Shown: positions 17,073 through 26,240, counted from the stretch's first letter. The stretch: 62,987 bases of DNA from Kangiella sp. (GCF_014762745.1 NZ_JABURJ010000119.1:1-62987); one strand, 5' to 3'. Made by a program: numbers and translations. The notes: generated by a model not told the origin, from the sequence alone.

Positions 17073-18215
17073 ATGAGTAATATTTTGGTCATTGGTGGCG
17101 GTATGGTTGGCAGCGTTATCGCTCGCGACCTATCTGAAAAATATGACGTTACTGTTGCCGATGTCAGCAACACGCGACTAAAACTTCTTAAAAAACGTCA
17201 CCCCTCGTTCAATACGTTGGAGCTGGACGTCACGAATCTTGATGATCTTAAAGGTGCGGTTAAGCCGTTTGATATCGTAGTCTGTGGTGTGCCTGGTCAT
17301 CTTGGATTTGCTGCACTTAAAAATATTATCGAGTCAGGCAAAAATGTGGTCGATATTTCATTCTCGCCGGAGAACTGTCTCGAGCTCGACTACCTGGCAA
17401 AAAAGCATAAAGTAACTGCCGTTATTGATGCAGGCGTTGCCCCCGGTATGGATAACCTGCTGCTTGGTTTTCACAACACGCGCATGGAAGTCAGCCACTT
17501 CGAGTGTCTGGTCGGCGGTCTACCCAAAATTCGTAAAAAACCTTTCGAGTATAAAGCGGCTTTCTCACCGATTGATGTTATTGAAGAATATACTCGCCCT
17601 GCCCGCTTTTTTGAGCATGGGCGTATGGTTACTCGCGAAGCCTTAAGCGATCGTGAACTCTTTGAGTTCGATAAGATCGGCACTCTCGAAGCCTTTAATA
17701 CCGATGGCCTGCGCTCACTCATGTTCACCATGAACAATATACCTAATATGAAAGAAAAAACCCTACGCTACCCGGGTCATGTTGAAGCCATTAGAACTCT
17801 TAAAGCCAGCGGCTTCTTCAGCAAAGATAAGGTCTCAGTTCGTGGCCTGGAAATTACGCCATTGGAAGTGACTTCTGAAATCCTGATTAATGAGTGGAAA
17901 CTTAAACCAAAGGAAGAAGAATTCACCATTATGCGAGTAACCATTCGTGGCCAGGAAGGTGAAAAGAAGAAGGAATACGTCTATACCATGTACGATGAGT
18001 ATGACAGGGTTAAACACGAAACATCCATGGCCCGCACAACCGGCTTCACAGCTAATGCGATTTGCCAATTGCTACTGAAAGGAAAATTTGATAAAAAAGG
18101 TGTGTTTGCACCAGAACATATAGGCGGTCATACAGATTGCTGCAAAACGGTTTTAGATTATCTCGAAGAACGAAAAGTACGTTACCGTTTAGAGGAAACT
18201 GTTTTATCAACCTGA
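17073..18215 (+). CDS. Saccharopine dehydrogenase-family enzyme (saccharopine or lysine 6-dehydrogenase)
   Basis: Predicted NAD(P)-dependent enzyme giving alpha-aminoadipate semialdehyde. It starts with a Rossmann nucleotide-binding loop, ILVIGGGMVGSVIARDL, and has the family segment VIDAGVAPGMDNLLLGF, then FECLVGGLPKIRKKPFEYK and TLRYPGHVEAIRTL. By memory the layout and length (380 residues) are very close to lysine 6-dehydrogenase of Geobacillus, which is itself a saccharopine-dehydrogenase homologue. Because a stand-alone LKR lies at 1407-2666 and an ALDH7 enzyme at 19388, cleavage of saccharopine to glutamate and semialdehyde is the better-supported role. Direct oxidation of lysine remains possible. 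AGGAAG precedes the ATG. The stop codon begins a small hairpin. Confidence 0.85.
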   Translation: MSNILVIGGGMVGSVIARDLSEKYDVTVADVSNTRLKLLKKRHPSFNTLELDVTNLDDLKGAVKPFDIVVCGVPGHLGFAALKNIIESGKNVVDISFSPENCLELDYLAKKHKVTAVIDAGVAPGMDNLLLGFHNTRMEVSHFECLVGGLPKIRKKPFEYKAAFSPIDVIEEYTRPARFFEHGRMVTREALSDRELFEFDKIGTLEAFNTDGLRSLMFTMNNIPNMKEKTLRYPGHVEAIRTLKASGFFSKDKVSVRGLEITPLEVTSEILINEWKLKPKEEEFTIMRVTIRGQEGEKKKEYVYTMYDEYDRVKHETSMARTTGFTANAICQLLLKGKFDKKGVFAPEHIGGHTDCCKTVLDYLEERKVRYRLEETVLST

Positions 18216-18232
18216 GGCCAAAGACGGCCTCA
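18213..18232 (+). promoter_or_regulatory. Hairpin overlapping the stop codon of the dehydrogenase
   Basis: TGAGGCC (18213-18219) and GGCCTCA (18226-18232) are perfect complements around a 6-base loop, and the first three bases are the TGA stop. No T-run follows, so it is not a good terminator. It could stabilise the 3' end or lower read-through into the next gene. Confidence 0.4.
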
Positions 18233-18248
18233 TTTGTGAGACGACGAC

Positions 18249-18824
18249 ATGTCAACTAAAACGCAAAATATGCTCCACATTCGTATCGAGCTGGAGCACC
18301 TGAACCTTCCTGTTTGGCGCGATATCATTATTGATCCAAGCGCAACCCTCGAAGATCTTCATTATGCAATTCAGGCCATCTTTGGCTGGGAAGATTATCA
18401 GCAACACGAATTCCAGAAAGATGGAAAACGTTACGGCTATATCGACCCAGAAGGTGACGGTGATGAAGAATGGCAAAACGAAGCTAACATCGCTGTCACC
18501 GATGTATTAGTCAATAAAGATGACAGCATTGAATATACGTATGATTTTGCCGATCACTGGCACCACAAAGTCACGCTGATAGGTTTTAAAGAGCCCAAGG
18601 CAGATGTCTACGTTGAATGTATTGATGGTAAAAACGCCTGCCCTCCTGAAGATGCAGGCGGGGTAGCTGGCTACGAACACCTGCTCAACGTGTTGCGCTC
18701 ACCTAATCATTTCGAACATGAAGAAGTCAAAGAGTGGTTTGGTGAAGGGTTTTCTCCTAATCGTTTCAGTCTCTCTGAAGCGAACGCCAGCCTAAAGGAA
18801 AGTTTTACCTATGAGGACGAATAA
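18249..18824 (+). CDS. pRiA4b ORF-3-like domain protein
   Basis: Soluble protein of 191 residues carrying the plasmid pRiA4b ORF-3 domain. Recognisable parts are the opening LHIRIELEHLNLPVWRDI, LHYAIQAIFGWEDYQQHEF, YTYDFADHWHHKVTL, and the family's most typical stretch CPPEDAGGVAGYEHLL at about residues 134-149. The family is widespread and often associated with mobile DNA, but its biochemical role is not established. Here it lies between two lysine-catabolic enzymes, 33 bases after the dehydrogenase and 42 bases before the EF-hand gene, and reads with them. Confidence 0.85.
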   Translation: MSTKTQNMLHIRIELEHLNLPVWRDIIIDPSATLEDLHYAIQAIFGWEDYQQHEFQKDGKRYGYIDPEGDGDEEWQNEANIAVTDVLVNKDDSIEYTYDFADHWHHKVTLIGFKEPKADVYVECIDGKNACPPEDAGGVAGYEHLLNVLRSPNHFEHEEVKEWFGEGFSPNRFSLSEANASLKESFTYEDE

Positions 18825-18866
18825 GCAAAAGACTCGTTAATCAACACCAGAACTCAGGGAGATTTA

Positions 18867-19106
18867 ATGAAGCCATTAACCGATCAACATATTCAAGAAG
18901 TTAAAGAGCATTTTGATTATTTCGATACCGATAACAATGGCCAGATCGATCTCAAAGAATTCGAGCGCTTGCTAAAGGTCCTGTCTCCGGATGCAACCGA
19001 TGAGCAAGTGAAGCGTGGATTTGATTTAGTAGACAAAAACCACGATACGCATATTGAATTTGATGAGTTTCTAGAGTGGTGGGAAACCTGTTGGTGGGAA
19101 TTTTAA
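18867..19106 (+). CDS. Small EF-hand calcium-binding protein (79 residues)
   Basis: A calmodulin-like miniature with two EF-hand loops and almost nothing else. Loop 1 is DTDNNGQIDLKE (about residues 20-31) and loop 2 is DKNHDTHIEFDE (about 56-67). In both, the acidic first position, the asparagine/aspartate positions and the terminal glutamate are present, so calcium binding is likely. There is no signal peptide, so it should be cytoplasmic. It ends in a striking tryptophan-rich tail, WWETCWWEF. A GGGAG ribosome site precedes the ATG. It is the last gene before a terminator and is likely cotranscribed with the pRiA4b-like gene. Its partner is unknown. Confidence 0.88.
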   Translation: MKPLTDQHIQEVKEHFDYFDTDNNGQIDLKEFERLLKVLSPDATDEQVKRGFDLVDKNHDTHIEFDEFLEWWETCWWEF

Positions 19107-19142
19107 TCAATCAATTTTTTCATTCATCAACCCATATCTTCA

Positions 19143-19171
19143 GGGCGGCAAAATCAAATAGCCGCCCTTTT
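19143..19171 (+). terminator. Intrinsic terminator after the EF-hand gene
   Basis: GGGCGGC (19143-19149) and GCCGCCC (19161-19167) flank an 11-base AT-rich loop and are followed by TTTTC. It closes the dehydrogenase/pRiA4b/EF-hand transcript, so the ALDH7 gene probably has its own promoter in 19175-19387. Confidence 0.8.
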
Positions 19172-19387
19172 CATTAATATATCTAATCAATAAGTTGAAA
19201 CTGATTACCCTCGCCCATATAACAGCTCTGACCAGCGCAACCATTGACTAATCTTTAACCAGGCAAACCAAAATTAACTGGCGAAAATTGCCCTCTGGTG
19301 GTATGGTAGCGCCGCAAAATTATTAATCGCTAAAGCATTTGTAAATCAGTCGCTTTAGTGCAGTTTTAACCGAATTTAGAGGTATTT

Positions 19388-20908
19388 ATGGATTTTTTGA
19401 AAGAGCTAGGTATCGAAGCCGTCAACCAATCAGCTAGTTGGGGCCAAGGTTACACCGACACTCAGGACGCAGGGGTAATTGAGTCAATCAATCCTGCAAC
19501 TGGCGAAGTTATCGCAAAAGTAAACGCCAGTTCAGCAACAGATTATGACAAAGTTATGCAGGAAGCCGAAGCTGCTTTTGAAGAGTGGCGCAAAGTTCCA
19601 GCCCCATTACGCGGTGAGCTTGTTCGCAAAATCGGTAATGCCTTACGTGAACACAAAGACGCTTTGGGTAGCCTGGTTTCTGCCGAAATGGGCAAAATCA
19701 AAGCTGAAGGTGATGGCGAAGTGCAAGAAATGATCGATATGGCAGATTTTGCCGTAGGTCAATCTCGTATGTTGTATGGTAAAACCATGCATTCAGAGCG
19801 CCCTGAGCACCGTATGTATGAGCAATGGCATCCGCTAGGTATCACTGGCGTTATGTCAGCATTCAACTTCCCAGTTGCCGTTTGGTCATGGAATGCATTC
19901 ATCGCAGCCATCTGTGGTAACACGGTAGTTTGGAAGCCATCTCCAAAAACTCCTCTAACAGCAATCGCTGTACAAAATATCTGCAACAAGGTTCTTGAAG
20001 AAGAAGGCCTTAAAGGTATTTTCTGTCTATTCATTGATACCGAAGAGAACAAACTGGCTCAACGCTTTGTTGAAGACGAGCGCGTTAAGAAAATGTCGTT
20101 CACAGGTTCTAGCGTTGTTGGCCGCATGGTTGGTGTTAAAGTTGCTGAGCGTATGGGCAAATGCCTACTTGAGCTTTCAGGCAACAATGCGCTAATCGTT
20201 GATAAAACTGCAGACATGGACATTGCTATCCCAGCTATCGTATTCGGTGCTGTAGGTACTGCCGGTCAGCGTTGTACTTCAACTCGCCGCCTAATCGTAC
20301 ACAAAGACGTTGCTGATCAGGTTATCCCAGCAATCGTTAACGCTTACAAGCAAGTTAAAATCGGTAACCCATTAGATAAAGACACTTTGATGGGCCCACT
20401 GGTTGATGCTAAAGCAGTAGAAAACTTCGAGAACGCAGTTGCCAAAGCTAAAGAAGCTGGCGGTGAAGTTCTTGCTGGTGGTAAAGCAATCGACGGTCCT
20501 GGTTTCTTCATTGAGCCAACCGTTATTCGCGCCGAAAACCACTGGGATGTTGTTCAGACTGAAACTTTCGCTTCAATCCTTTACGTCATGACTTATGAAA
20601 CGACCGAAGAAGCAATTGCCATGCAGAACCATTCAAAGGCAGGTCTTTCTTCAGCTATCTTCACGCGCGATATGAAAGTTGCCGAGAAGTTCCTGTCAGC
20701 ACTAGGCTCTGACTGCGGTATTGCAAACGTCAATATCGGTACTTCGGGTGCAGAAATCGGCGGTGCCTTCGGTGGCGAAAAAGAAACTGGCGGTGGTCGT
20801 GAAGCTGGTTCTGATGCATGGAAAGCATACATGCGTCGTCAAACCAACACTATCTTCTGGGGTGACCAACCTACTCTAGCTCAGGGCATTAAGTTCGACC
20901 TGGGATAA
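19388..20908 (+). CDS. amaB: ALDH7-family alpha-aminoadipate semialdehyde dehydrogenase
   Basis: Oxidises alpha-aminoadipate semialdehyde to 2-aminoadipate, the third step of lysine breakdown through saccharopine. The 506 residues match the antiquitin/ALDH7 subgroup rather than betaine or succinate-semialdehyde enzymes: [17 protein letters not shown] at the start, [33 protein letters not shown], catalytic Glu262 in ELSGNNA, nucleophile Cys296 in [10 protein letters not shown], and the ALDH7-type ending [24 protein letters not shown] precedes the ATG. Together with the LKR (1407-2666) and the dehydrogenase at 17073 it completes conversion of lysine to aminoadipate. The symbol is by family analogy. 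Confidence 0.92.
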   Translation: MDFLKELGIEAVNQSASWGQGYTDTQDAGVIESINPATGEVIAKVNASSATDYDKVMQEAEAAFEEWRKVPAPLRGELVRKIGNALREHKDALGSLVSAEMGKIKAEGDGEVQEMIDMADFAVGQSRMLYGKTMHSERPEHRMYEQWHPLGITGVMSAFNFPVAVWSWNAFIAAICGNTVVWKPSPKTPLTAIAVQNICNKVLEEEGLKGIFCLFIDTEENKLAQRFVEDERVKKMSFTGSSVVGRMVGVKVAERMGKCLLELSGNNALIVDKTADMDIAIPAIVFGAVGTAGQRCTSTRRLIVHKDVADQVIPAIVNAYKQVKIGNPLDKDTLMGPLVDAKAVENFENAVAKAKEAGGEVLAGGKAIDGPGFFIEPTVIRAENHWDVVQTETFASILYVMTYETTEEAIAMQNHSKAGLSSAIFTRDMKVAEKFLSALGSDCGIANVNIGTSGAEIGGAFGGEKETGGGREAGSDAWKAYMRRQTNTIFWGDQPTLAQGIKFDLG

Positions 20909-20921
20909 TCATCGTATTTAA

Positions 20922-20950
20922 TTGGAGCCGCAACCGTTGCGGCTCCCCTT
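20922..20950 (+). terminator. Strong hairpin between the ALDH7 and leucine dehydrogenase genes
   Basis: GGAGCCGCAA and TTGCGGCTCC form a perfect 10-bp stem with a 3-base loop. Only CCTTGTTT follows, so termination may be partial. The hairpin lies just ahead of the leucine dehydrogenase ribosome site and may set the relative expression of the two genes. Confidence 0.6.
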
Positions 20951-20978
20951 GTTTATATCCTTATTAAAGGAGATCTTT

Positions 20979-22013
20979 ATGGCAGTTTTTAATCTACGCG
21001 CATACGACGATCATGAACAAATCGTCTTTTGTCGTGATGTTGATTCTGGCTTAAAAGCCATCATTTGTATCCACAACACTAACCTGGGTCCTGCGGTTGG
21101 TGGCTGTCGTATGTGGGATTATAACTCTGACGAAGGCGCACTGATTGATGCATTGCGTCTATCTCGCGGTATGACCTATAAAAATGCTATGGCCGGTCTG
21201 CAAATGGGCGGTGGTAAGTCGGTCATTATTGGTAACTCTAAGACCATGAAATCGGAAGAATTGTTCCGTGCTTTTGGTCGCTTTGTTGAGAAATTAAGCG
21301 GTAAATATATCACTGCAGAAGATGTTGGTATCAACCCTAGTGATATGGCTATCGTTAACAAAGAAACCAATTATGTTTTAGGCCTTGAAGGCAAATCTGG
21401 TGACCCTTCTCCAGTGACTGCTTATGGTGTTTACAAAGGTATTAAAGCTGCTGTAAAGCATAAACTTGGTCGTGATGACTTAGATGGTCTTAAAGTTGCT
21501 GTGCAAGGTCTTGGCCATGTTGGCTATTACCTGTGCAAGCACTTGAATGATGAAGGCGCGAAACTGGTTGTTACTGACATCAACAAAGAAAACGTTGATC
21601 GTGTGGTTAATGAGTTTGGTGCTACTGCTGTTGATGTCAATGAAATCTACAGCCAGGACGTTGATGTTTATGCCCCTTGTGCTTTAGGTGCAACGATAAA
21701 TGATACAACGATTCCTCATATCAAGGCATCTATCATTGCTGGTGCAGCCAATAACCAGCTAGCTGAAGATCGTCATGGCGATATTCTATTAAGCAAAGGT
21801 ATTTTGTATGCACCTGATTACGTGATTAATGCAGGTGGTATTATCAACGTTTCATTCGAAGAAAATTATAATCGTGATACTGCGTTGAAGAAAGTTGATG
21901 AGATTTATGGCACTTTAACCGAAGTGTTCGAAGCCTCAAAACTAAGCGGTCGCCCGACTAATGTAATCGCTGATGAGTTAGCTCGTCAACGTGTGGCAGC
22001 TGCCAAGAAATAA
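20979..22013 (+). CDS. ldh: Leucine dehydrogenase (Glu/Leu/Phe/Val dehydrogenase family)
   Basis: Oxidatively deaminates leucine, valine and isoleucine to branched-chain 2-oxo acids, with NAD. The 344 residues start at ATG 20979, behind an AAAGGAG ribosome site; an upstream in-frame reading runs through the terminator hairpin and is rejected. Visible features are [20 protein letters not shown] with the catalytic lysine at residue 80 as in Bacillus enzymes, a nucleotide-binding [10 protein letters not shown] loop, and [11 protein letters not shown] followed by ANNQLAED. It follows the lysine-catabolic ALDH7 gene by 70 bases and adds to the amino-acid-oxidising set. Specificity for leucine over valine or phenylalanine is inferred from overall similarity. 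Confidence 0.9.
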   Translation: MAVFNLRAYDDHEQIVFCRDVDSGLKAIICIHNTNLGPAVGGCRMWDYNSDEGALIDALRLSRGMTYKNAMAGLQMGGGKSVIIGNSKTMKSEELFRAFGRFVEKLSGKYITAEDVGINPSDMAIVNKETNYVLGLEGKSGDPSPVTAYGVYKGIKAAVKHKLGRDDLDGLKVAVQGLGHVGYYLCKHLNDEGAKLVVTDINKENVDRVVNEFGATAVDVNEIYSQDVDVYAPCALGATINDTTIPHIKASIIAGAANNQLAEDRHGDILLSKGILYAPDYVINAGGIINVSFEENYNRDTALKKVDEIYGTLTEVFEASKLSGRPTNVIADELARQRVAAAKK

Positions 22014-22032
22014 TTGATTATTTCTTAAAAAC

Positions 22033-22061
22033 AAAAAACGGGCTTACGAGCCCGTTTTTTT
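22033..22061. terminator. Bidirectional intrinsic terminator
   Basis: ACGGGCT and AGCCCGT pair around a very short loop (TACG region), with AAAAAA on the left and TTTTTTT on the right. It serves leucine dehydrogenase on the plus strand and the unknown gene ending at 22084 on the minus strand. Confidence 0.85.
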
Positions 22062-22083
22062 ATGTCTGAAAGTTTTAACTCAA

Positions 22084-23310
22084 TTAGTCAATCGCGTACT
22101 GAAAATAAATGCGATACGCCGTTGACCAGATTGGATAGTCGACACGCACCAGATACGCTGCATACTCTTTGCGATCACAGCCGGTTACCGTAAACAAGGT
22201 ATCCACCAGCTCATTGGCCATAGGGTATTTCAGTTTTTCAGAGAAGTTGGCATCATGGCTCGAAAGCACCAGATCAGCCTCATCATGAAAACGGTCATAC
22301 CAGAGTGCATCAGGACTGGTAATCATGGTTGCCAGCTGAGTATTCATCGAGTAAATACCCGCGTTAGCAACGCTGCGCATGGCATAACTACGCTCCAGGA
22401 AGCAAACCATGTATAAGCTCTTGACCGGTGTTCTAACCTGAACACTGACACAGCTGGCTTTTTTTCCGCCGTAAAATGGACCTAATTGCTCTTCCGGATA
22501 ATTCTTCATGGCAGCAATATTGATGCCGTTATCCTGGTCCGGAGTGGCCGGAATAATGACTGAGCTCTCGCCACGTGTAAATTCGTTTATACTTTTGACA
22601 ACGCTGCCGCTGGTCAGCTCTTCAATTAGCGACAGGTTTGCCAACTTATCCCCTACTTCATCGTCCTGAGAAATAAGCTCAGGCTTTTCGAGTTCCAGCT
22701 TCTGCTCACAAGGGCCTATTGGGATAACTAGAGGACGAGCGGTCTCTGTTTTCTCGCAATTATCAAAGAAGGTTAAGGTGTATTGCTGCAGAAACTTATG
22801 ATCCTGTTCGTTCTCTTTGAGAATGCAGGCAAAAAACAGATTCTCCATCTGCTCACCGGTTACCATTCGCGAAGCTTCAAAAAGTGCTTTACGCTGATCC
22901 GATTTATTGCCCTGATTCTGAGAACTTTTATCAGACGCCTTAATTAAGGCTTTAAGCGCAGAATGACTACGCGAATATTCATAGATAAGATTTTCAAAGC
23001 GAACAACCATGGCTCTTGCTTCTTCAACCAGCTTGGCATTGACCTTATGCTTTTCAGCCAGATCAATAAAACCACGCAAGCCGGCAGGACCTGGCAATGA
23101 ATGGATAACTTGGAGGCCATCGACCGCTTTGTTGATAGTTTCCACCATGCGCTGACAGGTGGATTTGTTGGCATTTAGCCAGTTGGCCATACCAGTAATG
23201 GTTTTTGCATGGTTCGGAAAGTCGTCAACCAGGTTTGATAAACCATTTTTAATTCGCTCGCCTTCGCGGTCAATCAGTGCTAACTCAGAGCGGGATAATG
23301 TTTTACTCAC
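22084..23310 (-). CDS. Unknown protein with possible N-terminal winged helix
   Basis: I do not recognise this ~408-residue protein. The N-terminal ~90 residues contain a helix-turn-helix-like run, GMANWLNANKSTCQRMVETI, followed by a strand-like turn (LPGPAGLRGFI), reminiscent of a winged-helix DNA-binding domain. The rest is a predicted mixed alpha/beta body with no motif I can name. I chose GTG 23310 because AGAAGG lies 7-8 bases upstream; the ATG 57 bases earlier (23367) lacks such support. If it is a regulator, its size suggests a large ligand-binding or enzymatic C-terminal part. Four GATACA words lie upstream (see 23351-23600). Confidence 0.7.
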   Translation of the reverse strand: MSKTLSRSELALIDREGERIKNGLSNLVDDFPNHAKTITGMANWLNANKSTCQRMVETINKAVDGLQVIHSLPGPAGLRGFIDLAEKHKVNAKLVEEARAMVVRFENLIYEYSRSHSALKALIKASDKSSQNQGNKSDQRKALFEASRMVTGEQMENLFFACILKENEQDHKFLQQYTLTFFDNCEKTETARPLVIPIGPCEQKLELEKPELISQDDEVGDKLANLSLIEELTSGSVVKSINEFTRGESSVIIPATPDQDNGINIAAMKNYPEEQLGPFYGGKKASCVSVQVRTPVKSLYMVCFLERSYAMRSVANAGIYSMNTQLATMITSPDALWYDRFHDEADLVLSSHDANFSEKLKYPMANELVDTLFTVTGCDRKEYAAYLVRVDYPIWSTAYRIYFQYAID

Positions 23311-23350
23311 AGTTCTGCCTTCTTGTTGTAATACATTGCGATATAAATTG

Positions 23351-23600
23351 GATACATTATGACACAATAATCAAGGTATCTCATATACCTTAAGATACAC
23401 GCACTGCAAATTTACATTGTTCAGATGAATCAACAAGTCGTTTTTGCATCATTAGATTATTAATGCTAAATCAGGCAGCGCAGAAGAATAACATCCTGTT
23501 ATGGCTAAATGCATGATATCCCGTTGCTTAGCAAGGAACAAAGTCATTTAGAGGTGTGAAGAATATCAATAAAGTACAAAAAGATACAGTATTAGATACA
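23351..23600. promoter_or_regulatory. Gap with repeated GATACA words and a small hairpin
   Basis: The 23311-23635 gap holds no gene. GATACA occurs at 23351, 23394, 23583 and 23595 on the plus strand, and an AAGGTAT/ATACCTT 7-bp hairpin lies at 23373-23391. The words might be operator half-sites for the adjacent winged-helix-like protein. This is speculative. Confidence 0.3.
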
Positions 23601-23635
23601 AATCTGATGCATCTCGGATAGCTTCAGGTAACTGG

Positions 23636-24508
23636 CTACGAAGTGAGAATTTTCTGTCCTTTTGAGCGGAACCAGATACCAAGGATATTGGCAAACAAAA
23701 TAAGCCCTGCTCCAACCAACTGTTGTGACGACAGAATTTCATCAAGGAAGAAAAAGCTAAAACACATGGCGATGGGTACATAGAGGTAATAAACCACAGA
23801 AGTGACTACATGATTAAGCTCAGTGCTGACCTTGATCCAGAGGCTGTGGGCAACCAGAGTACAGATTACGCCTAAAACAATCAGGCCGATCCAGCTTTCG
23901 CCTGGAATCGACCACTCAGCCTGCGGCAGACCAAAACTGAAAATCACCATAGCAACAAAAAACTGACCAAAAGTACGACGCTCACCGTTGATATGACGGT
24001 ACTTTTGATGCATCAGCGGCAATAAGGCGTATAAGAAGCCTGATACCACCGCCAGAATAAGCCCAATGGTCATGCCATCACTCAGATCAAAGTCAGGAAC
24101 AACCAGATACACACCGGCAAAGGCCAACAGCACACAAAAAAGCTCTAGCCAGTGTGGCGGCTGCTTATGTACAAACCAACCAAGCAATAGCAAGTGTGCG
24201 CCAAAGGTGGATACGCCAATGGCCGCAATAGACGCAGTTGAAAGTTGAATGCTGTAGAAGTAAGTCAGCCAGTGAACAGCAAAGACCAAACCCAGCAGAA
24301 AGATAAAAATCCAGTTCTCGCGGCGGGCAATCAGGGGCCTTCGAGTCATACCTGCCAGCAACAACAGACCCACAACACTGATAGCCAGCCGAAAGGCGCC
24401 GATCAGCCACGGATCAACCTCAATATATTTGATAATTACGGGTACTAAAGCCATCAAAAAGACAGCCAGCACGGCCAAAGAAACTAGGCGCCAATAACTG
24501 GTATTCAT
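23636..24508 (-). CDS. EamA-family (DMT superfamily) transporter
   Basis: Inner-membrane permease of the drug/metabolite transporter superfamily, with about ten hydrophobic helices over 290 residues arranged as two EamA repeats (about 1-140 and 145-285). Recognisable features are the opening VFLMALVPVIIKYIEVDPW, RLAISVVGLLLLAG in the first repeat, and SLWIKVSTELNHVVTSVVYY then PIAMCFSFFFLDEILSSQQ in the second, the usual EamA ending. Many members export amino acids or metabolites, but the substrate cannot be read from sequence. It stands alone. Confidence 0.88.
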   Translation of the reverse strand: MNTSYWRLVSLAVLAVFLMALVPVIIKYIEVDPWLIGAFRLAISVVGLLLLAGMTRRPLIARRENWIFIFLLGLVFAVHWLTYFYSIQLSTASIAAIGVSTFGAHLLLLGWFVHKQPPHWLELFCVLLAFAGVYLVVPDFDLSDGMTIGLILAVVSGFLYALLPLMHQKYRHINGERRTFGQFFVAMVIFSFGLPQAEWSIPGESWIGLIVLGVICTLVAHSLWIKVSTELNHVVTSVVYYLYVPIAMCFSFFFLDEILSSQQLVGAGLILFANILGIWFRSKGQKILTS

Positions 24509-24834
24509 TCTTTTATAATCAATTAGTTATAAATATAACTTAATAATAAAAGTTAACTGAAATCAGGTTACAAAGACTGCATTCTTTCACAACCGCTTTA
24601 TAACCGATAGTTTTTTCCTTATTTCTAATCGAATTTTCTTGCATTTTTCGTCAAACAAAGTATAAAGCACATTCCATTTTGTGCTGATTGATTATTTTTT
24701 GCGCATGGTGAGCCTTTCGAGGTCGGCATGACATAATTAGCACGCCTGGTAGGTCTGGGAAGTTTCTATCGTTACGCCCCCAGAAATTTGTAAATAAGCT
24801 TGTTTATGGCTTCCCTGTATAGGAGATTAAAGAA
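24509..24834. other. Upstream region of speD, no gene seen
   Basis: A 326-base gap between the divergent EamA and speD genes. The left half is AT-rich. A CATAAT at about 24731-24736 could be a -10 element, but I see no matching -35. The speD ribosome site AGGAG is at 24821-24825. No tRNA, ORF or clear riboswitch structure was recognised. Confidence 0.4.
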
Positions 24835-25308
24835 GTGTATAAAGACTTCGACTATAACCAAGAGATTGATCCTACTGGCGCAACAGAAACTCAATGGCCT
24901 TCTTTTAAGAACGTCAACGAGAACGATGAGCGAAACGATCATTTCATACACAGAAACGGCAAGATCTTTGCGGGTACTCATTTGATCATCGATCTATGGG
25001 GCGCGTCAAAGCTTGATAATCTGCAACTAATGGAACAGGCGTTCCGAGAGTCTGTAGTTGAGTGTGGCGCAACCTTGTTGCATATCCACATGCACCACTT
25101 CACACCAAATGGTGGAATTTCAGGTGTTGCCGTTTTAGCTGAATCACATATCAGTGTACACACCTGGCCTGAGCGCGACTATGCTGCGTTTGACGTCTTT
25201 ATGTGTGGCGACGCTGAACCTCATAAAGCGGTAGAAATTCTGCGTAAAGCTTTCCTGCCTTCGAAAATCGAAGTGAGCGAAATTTTGCGTGGACAAGTTG
25301 AGAAATAA
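24835..25308 (+). CDS. speD: S-adenosylmethionine decarboxylase proenzyme, prokaryotic short form
   Basis: Provides decarboxylated AdoMet, the aminopropyl donor for spermidine. The start is GTG at 24835 with AGGAG 9 bases upstream. The core GTHLIIDLWGASKLDNLQ is followed by the self-cleavage segment LAESHISVHTWPE, where the serine becomes the pyruvoyl cofactor, and YAAFDVFMCGDAEPHKAVE. At 157 residues it is the short bacterial (SpeH-like) class, not the E. coli 264-residue SpeD class. The N-terminal ~45 residues are an acidic extension. speE starts 21 bases after the stop and is certainly its partner. Confidence 0.92.
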   Translation: MYKDFDYNQEIDPTGATETQWPSFKNVNENDERNDHFIHRNGKIFAGTHLIIDLWGASKLDNLQLMEQAFRESVVECGATLLHIHMHHFTPNGGISGVAVLAESHISVHTWPERDYAAFDVFMCGDAEPHKAVEILRKAFLPSKIEVSEILRGQVEK

Positions 25309-25329
25309 AGCCTAAGGCAATTAATCGAC

Positions 25330-26193
25330 ATGGCAAAAAGATTTATCGAAACCCTGTACAGCACTTACGGGCAGAGCTTCATTGTTGATGAAGTTTTGTT
25401 TGAAAGTAAAACAGAGCATCAGCATCTGATCATTTTCAGGAATGAACAGTTTGGCAATGTGATGGCGTTGGACGGAGTCATTCAGACCACTGAAAAAGAC
25501 GAGTTCATTTATCACGAAATGCTGACTCATGTGCCTCTTTTTGCGCATGGCAATGCAAAGCGCGTCTTGATTATCGGTGGTGGTGATGGCGGTATCTTAC
25601 GCGAAGTCTTACGTCACCCTGAAGTTGAACATGTTACTATGGTAGAGATTGATGCTGCCGTAGTCGATATGTGTAAGCAATACTTTCCGAAACACTCTGA
25701 CGATGCTTTTGATGATCCGCGGGTTAATCTTGTCATTGCCGATGGGGTCGATTTTATTGTGAATAACGCTAATTCTGAGGACGGCGAGAAGTTTGATGTC
25801 ATTATTTCTGACTCGACCGATCCCGAGGGCCCTGGTGAAGTGCTCTTTACCTCTCGCTTTTATCAAGGCTGTAAAGACAGTCTGAATGAAGGCGGTGTAT
25901 TAGCAACCCAGAACGGCGTCAGCTTCATGCAGATTGATGAGGTCAAAACCACCTACAATCGCTTTGAAGGTATTTTTGACGATCGCTGGTTTTATGTTAC
26001 GGCAGTCCCTACCTATGTTGGCGGTAATATGACCCTGTCGTGGGGTTCTGACGATGCATCTTTGCGTCAACATTCAGTAGAAACGATTCGCGAGCGATTT
26101 AGCAAGGCTAACTTTAGTACCAGGTACTATAATCCTGAGTTGCACGTCGCCAGCTTTGCCCTGCCCCAATACGTGATTGAGGCGCTCAAGTAA
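25330..26193 (+). CDS. speE: Spermidine synthase
   Basis: Transfers the aminopropyl group from decarboxylated AdoMet to putrescine, forming spermidine. The 287 residues match the family: an N-terminal beta domain with [20 protein letters not shown]-like sequence (about residues 35-55), then the methyltransferase-like fold with [37 protein letters not shown], and the catalytic-loop [16 protein letters not shown]. It is paired with speD and has its own terminator at 26213-26240. Putrescine is supplied by the speA-aguA-aguB genes immediately downstream. Confidence 0.96.
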   Translation: MAKRFIETLYSTYGQSFIVDEVLFESKTEHQHLIIFRNEQFGNVMALDGVIQTTEKDEFIYHEMLTHVPLFAHGNAKRVLIIGGGDGGILREVLRHPEVEHVTMVEIDAAVVDMCKQYFPKHSDDAFDDPRVNLVIADGVDFIVNNANSEDGEKFDVIISDSTDPEGPGEVLFTSRFYQGCKDSLNEGGVLATQNGVSFMQIDEVKTTYNRFEGIFDDRWFYVTAVPTYVGGNMTLSWGSDDASLRQHSVETIRERFSKANFSTRYYNPELHVASFALPQYVIEALK

Positions 26194-26212
26194 AGCGTGC
26201 AAGAGAACACAA

Positions 26213-26240
26213 AGGCGAACTTAGACAGTTCGCCTTTTTT
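26213..26240 (+). terminator. Intrinsic terminator after speE
   Basis: AGGCGAACT (26213-26221) and AGTTCGCCT (26227-26235) form a perfect 9-bp stem with a 5-base loop, followed by TTTTT. It separates the speDE transcript from speA. Confidence 0.9.

Noticed and set aside
18249-18824. Sign of a mobile element because of the pRiA4b ORF-3 match
   Set aside because: The domain is widespread in chromosomes, and no transposase, integrase or terminal repeats flank the gene.
20922-20978. N-terminal extension of leucine dehydrogenase
   Set aside because: It begins with TTG inside the terminator hairpin and precedes a strong AAAGGAG plus ATG start at 20979.
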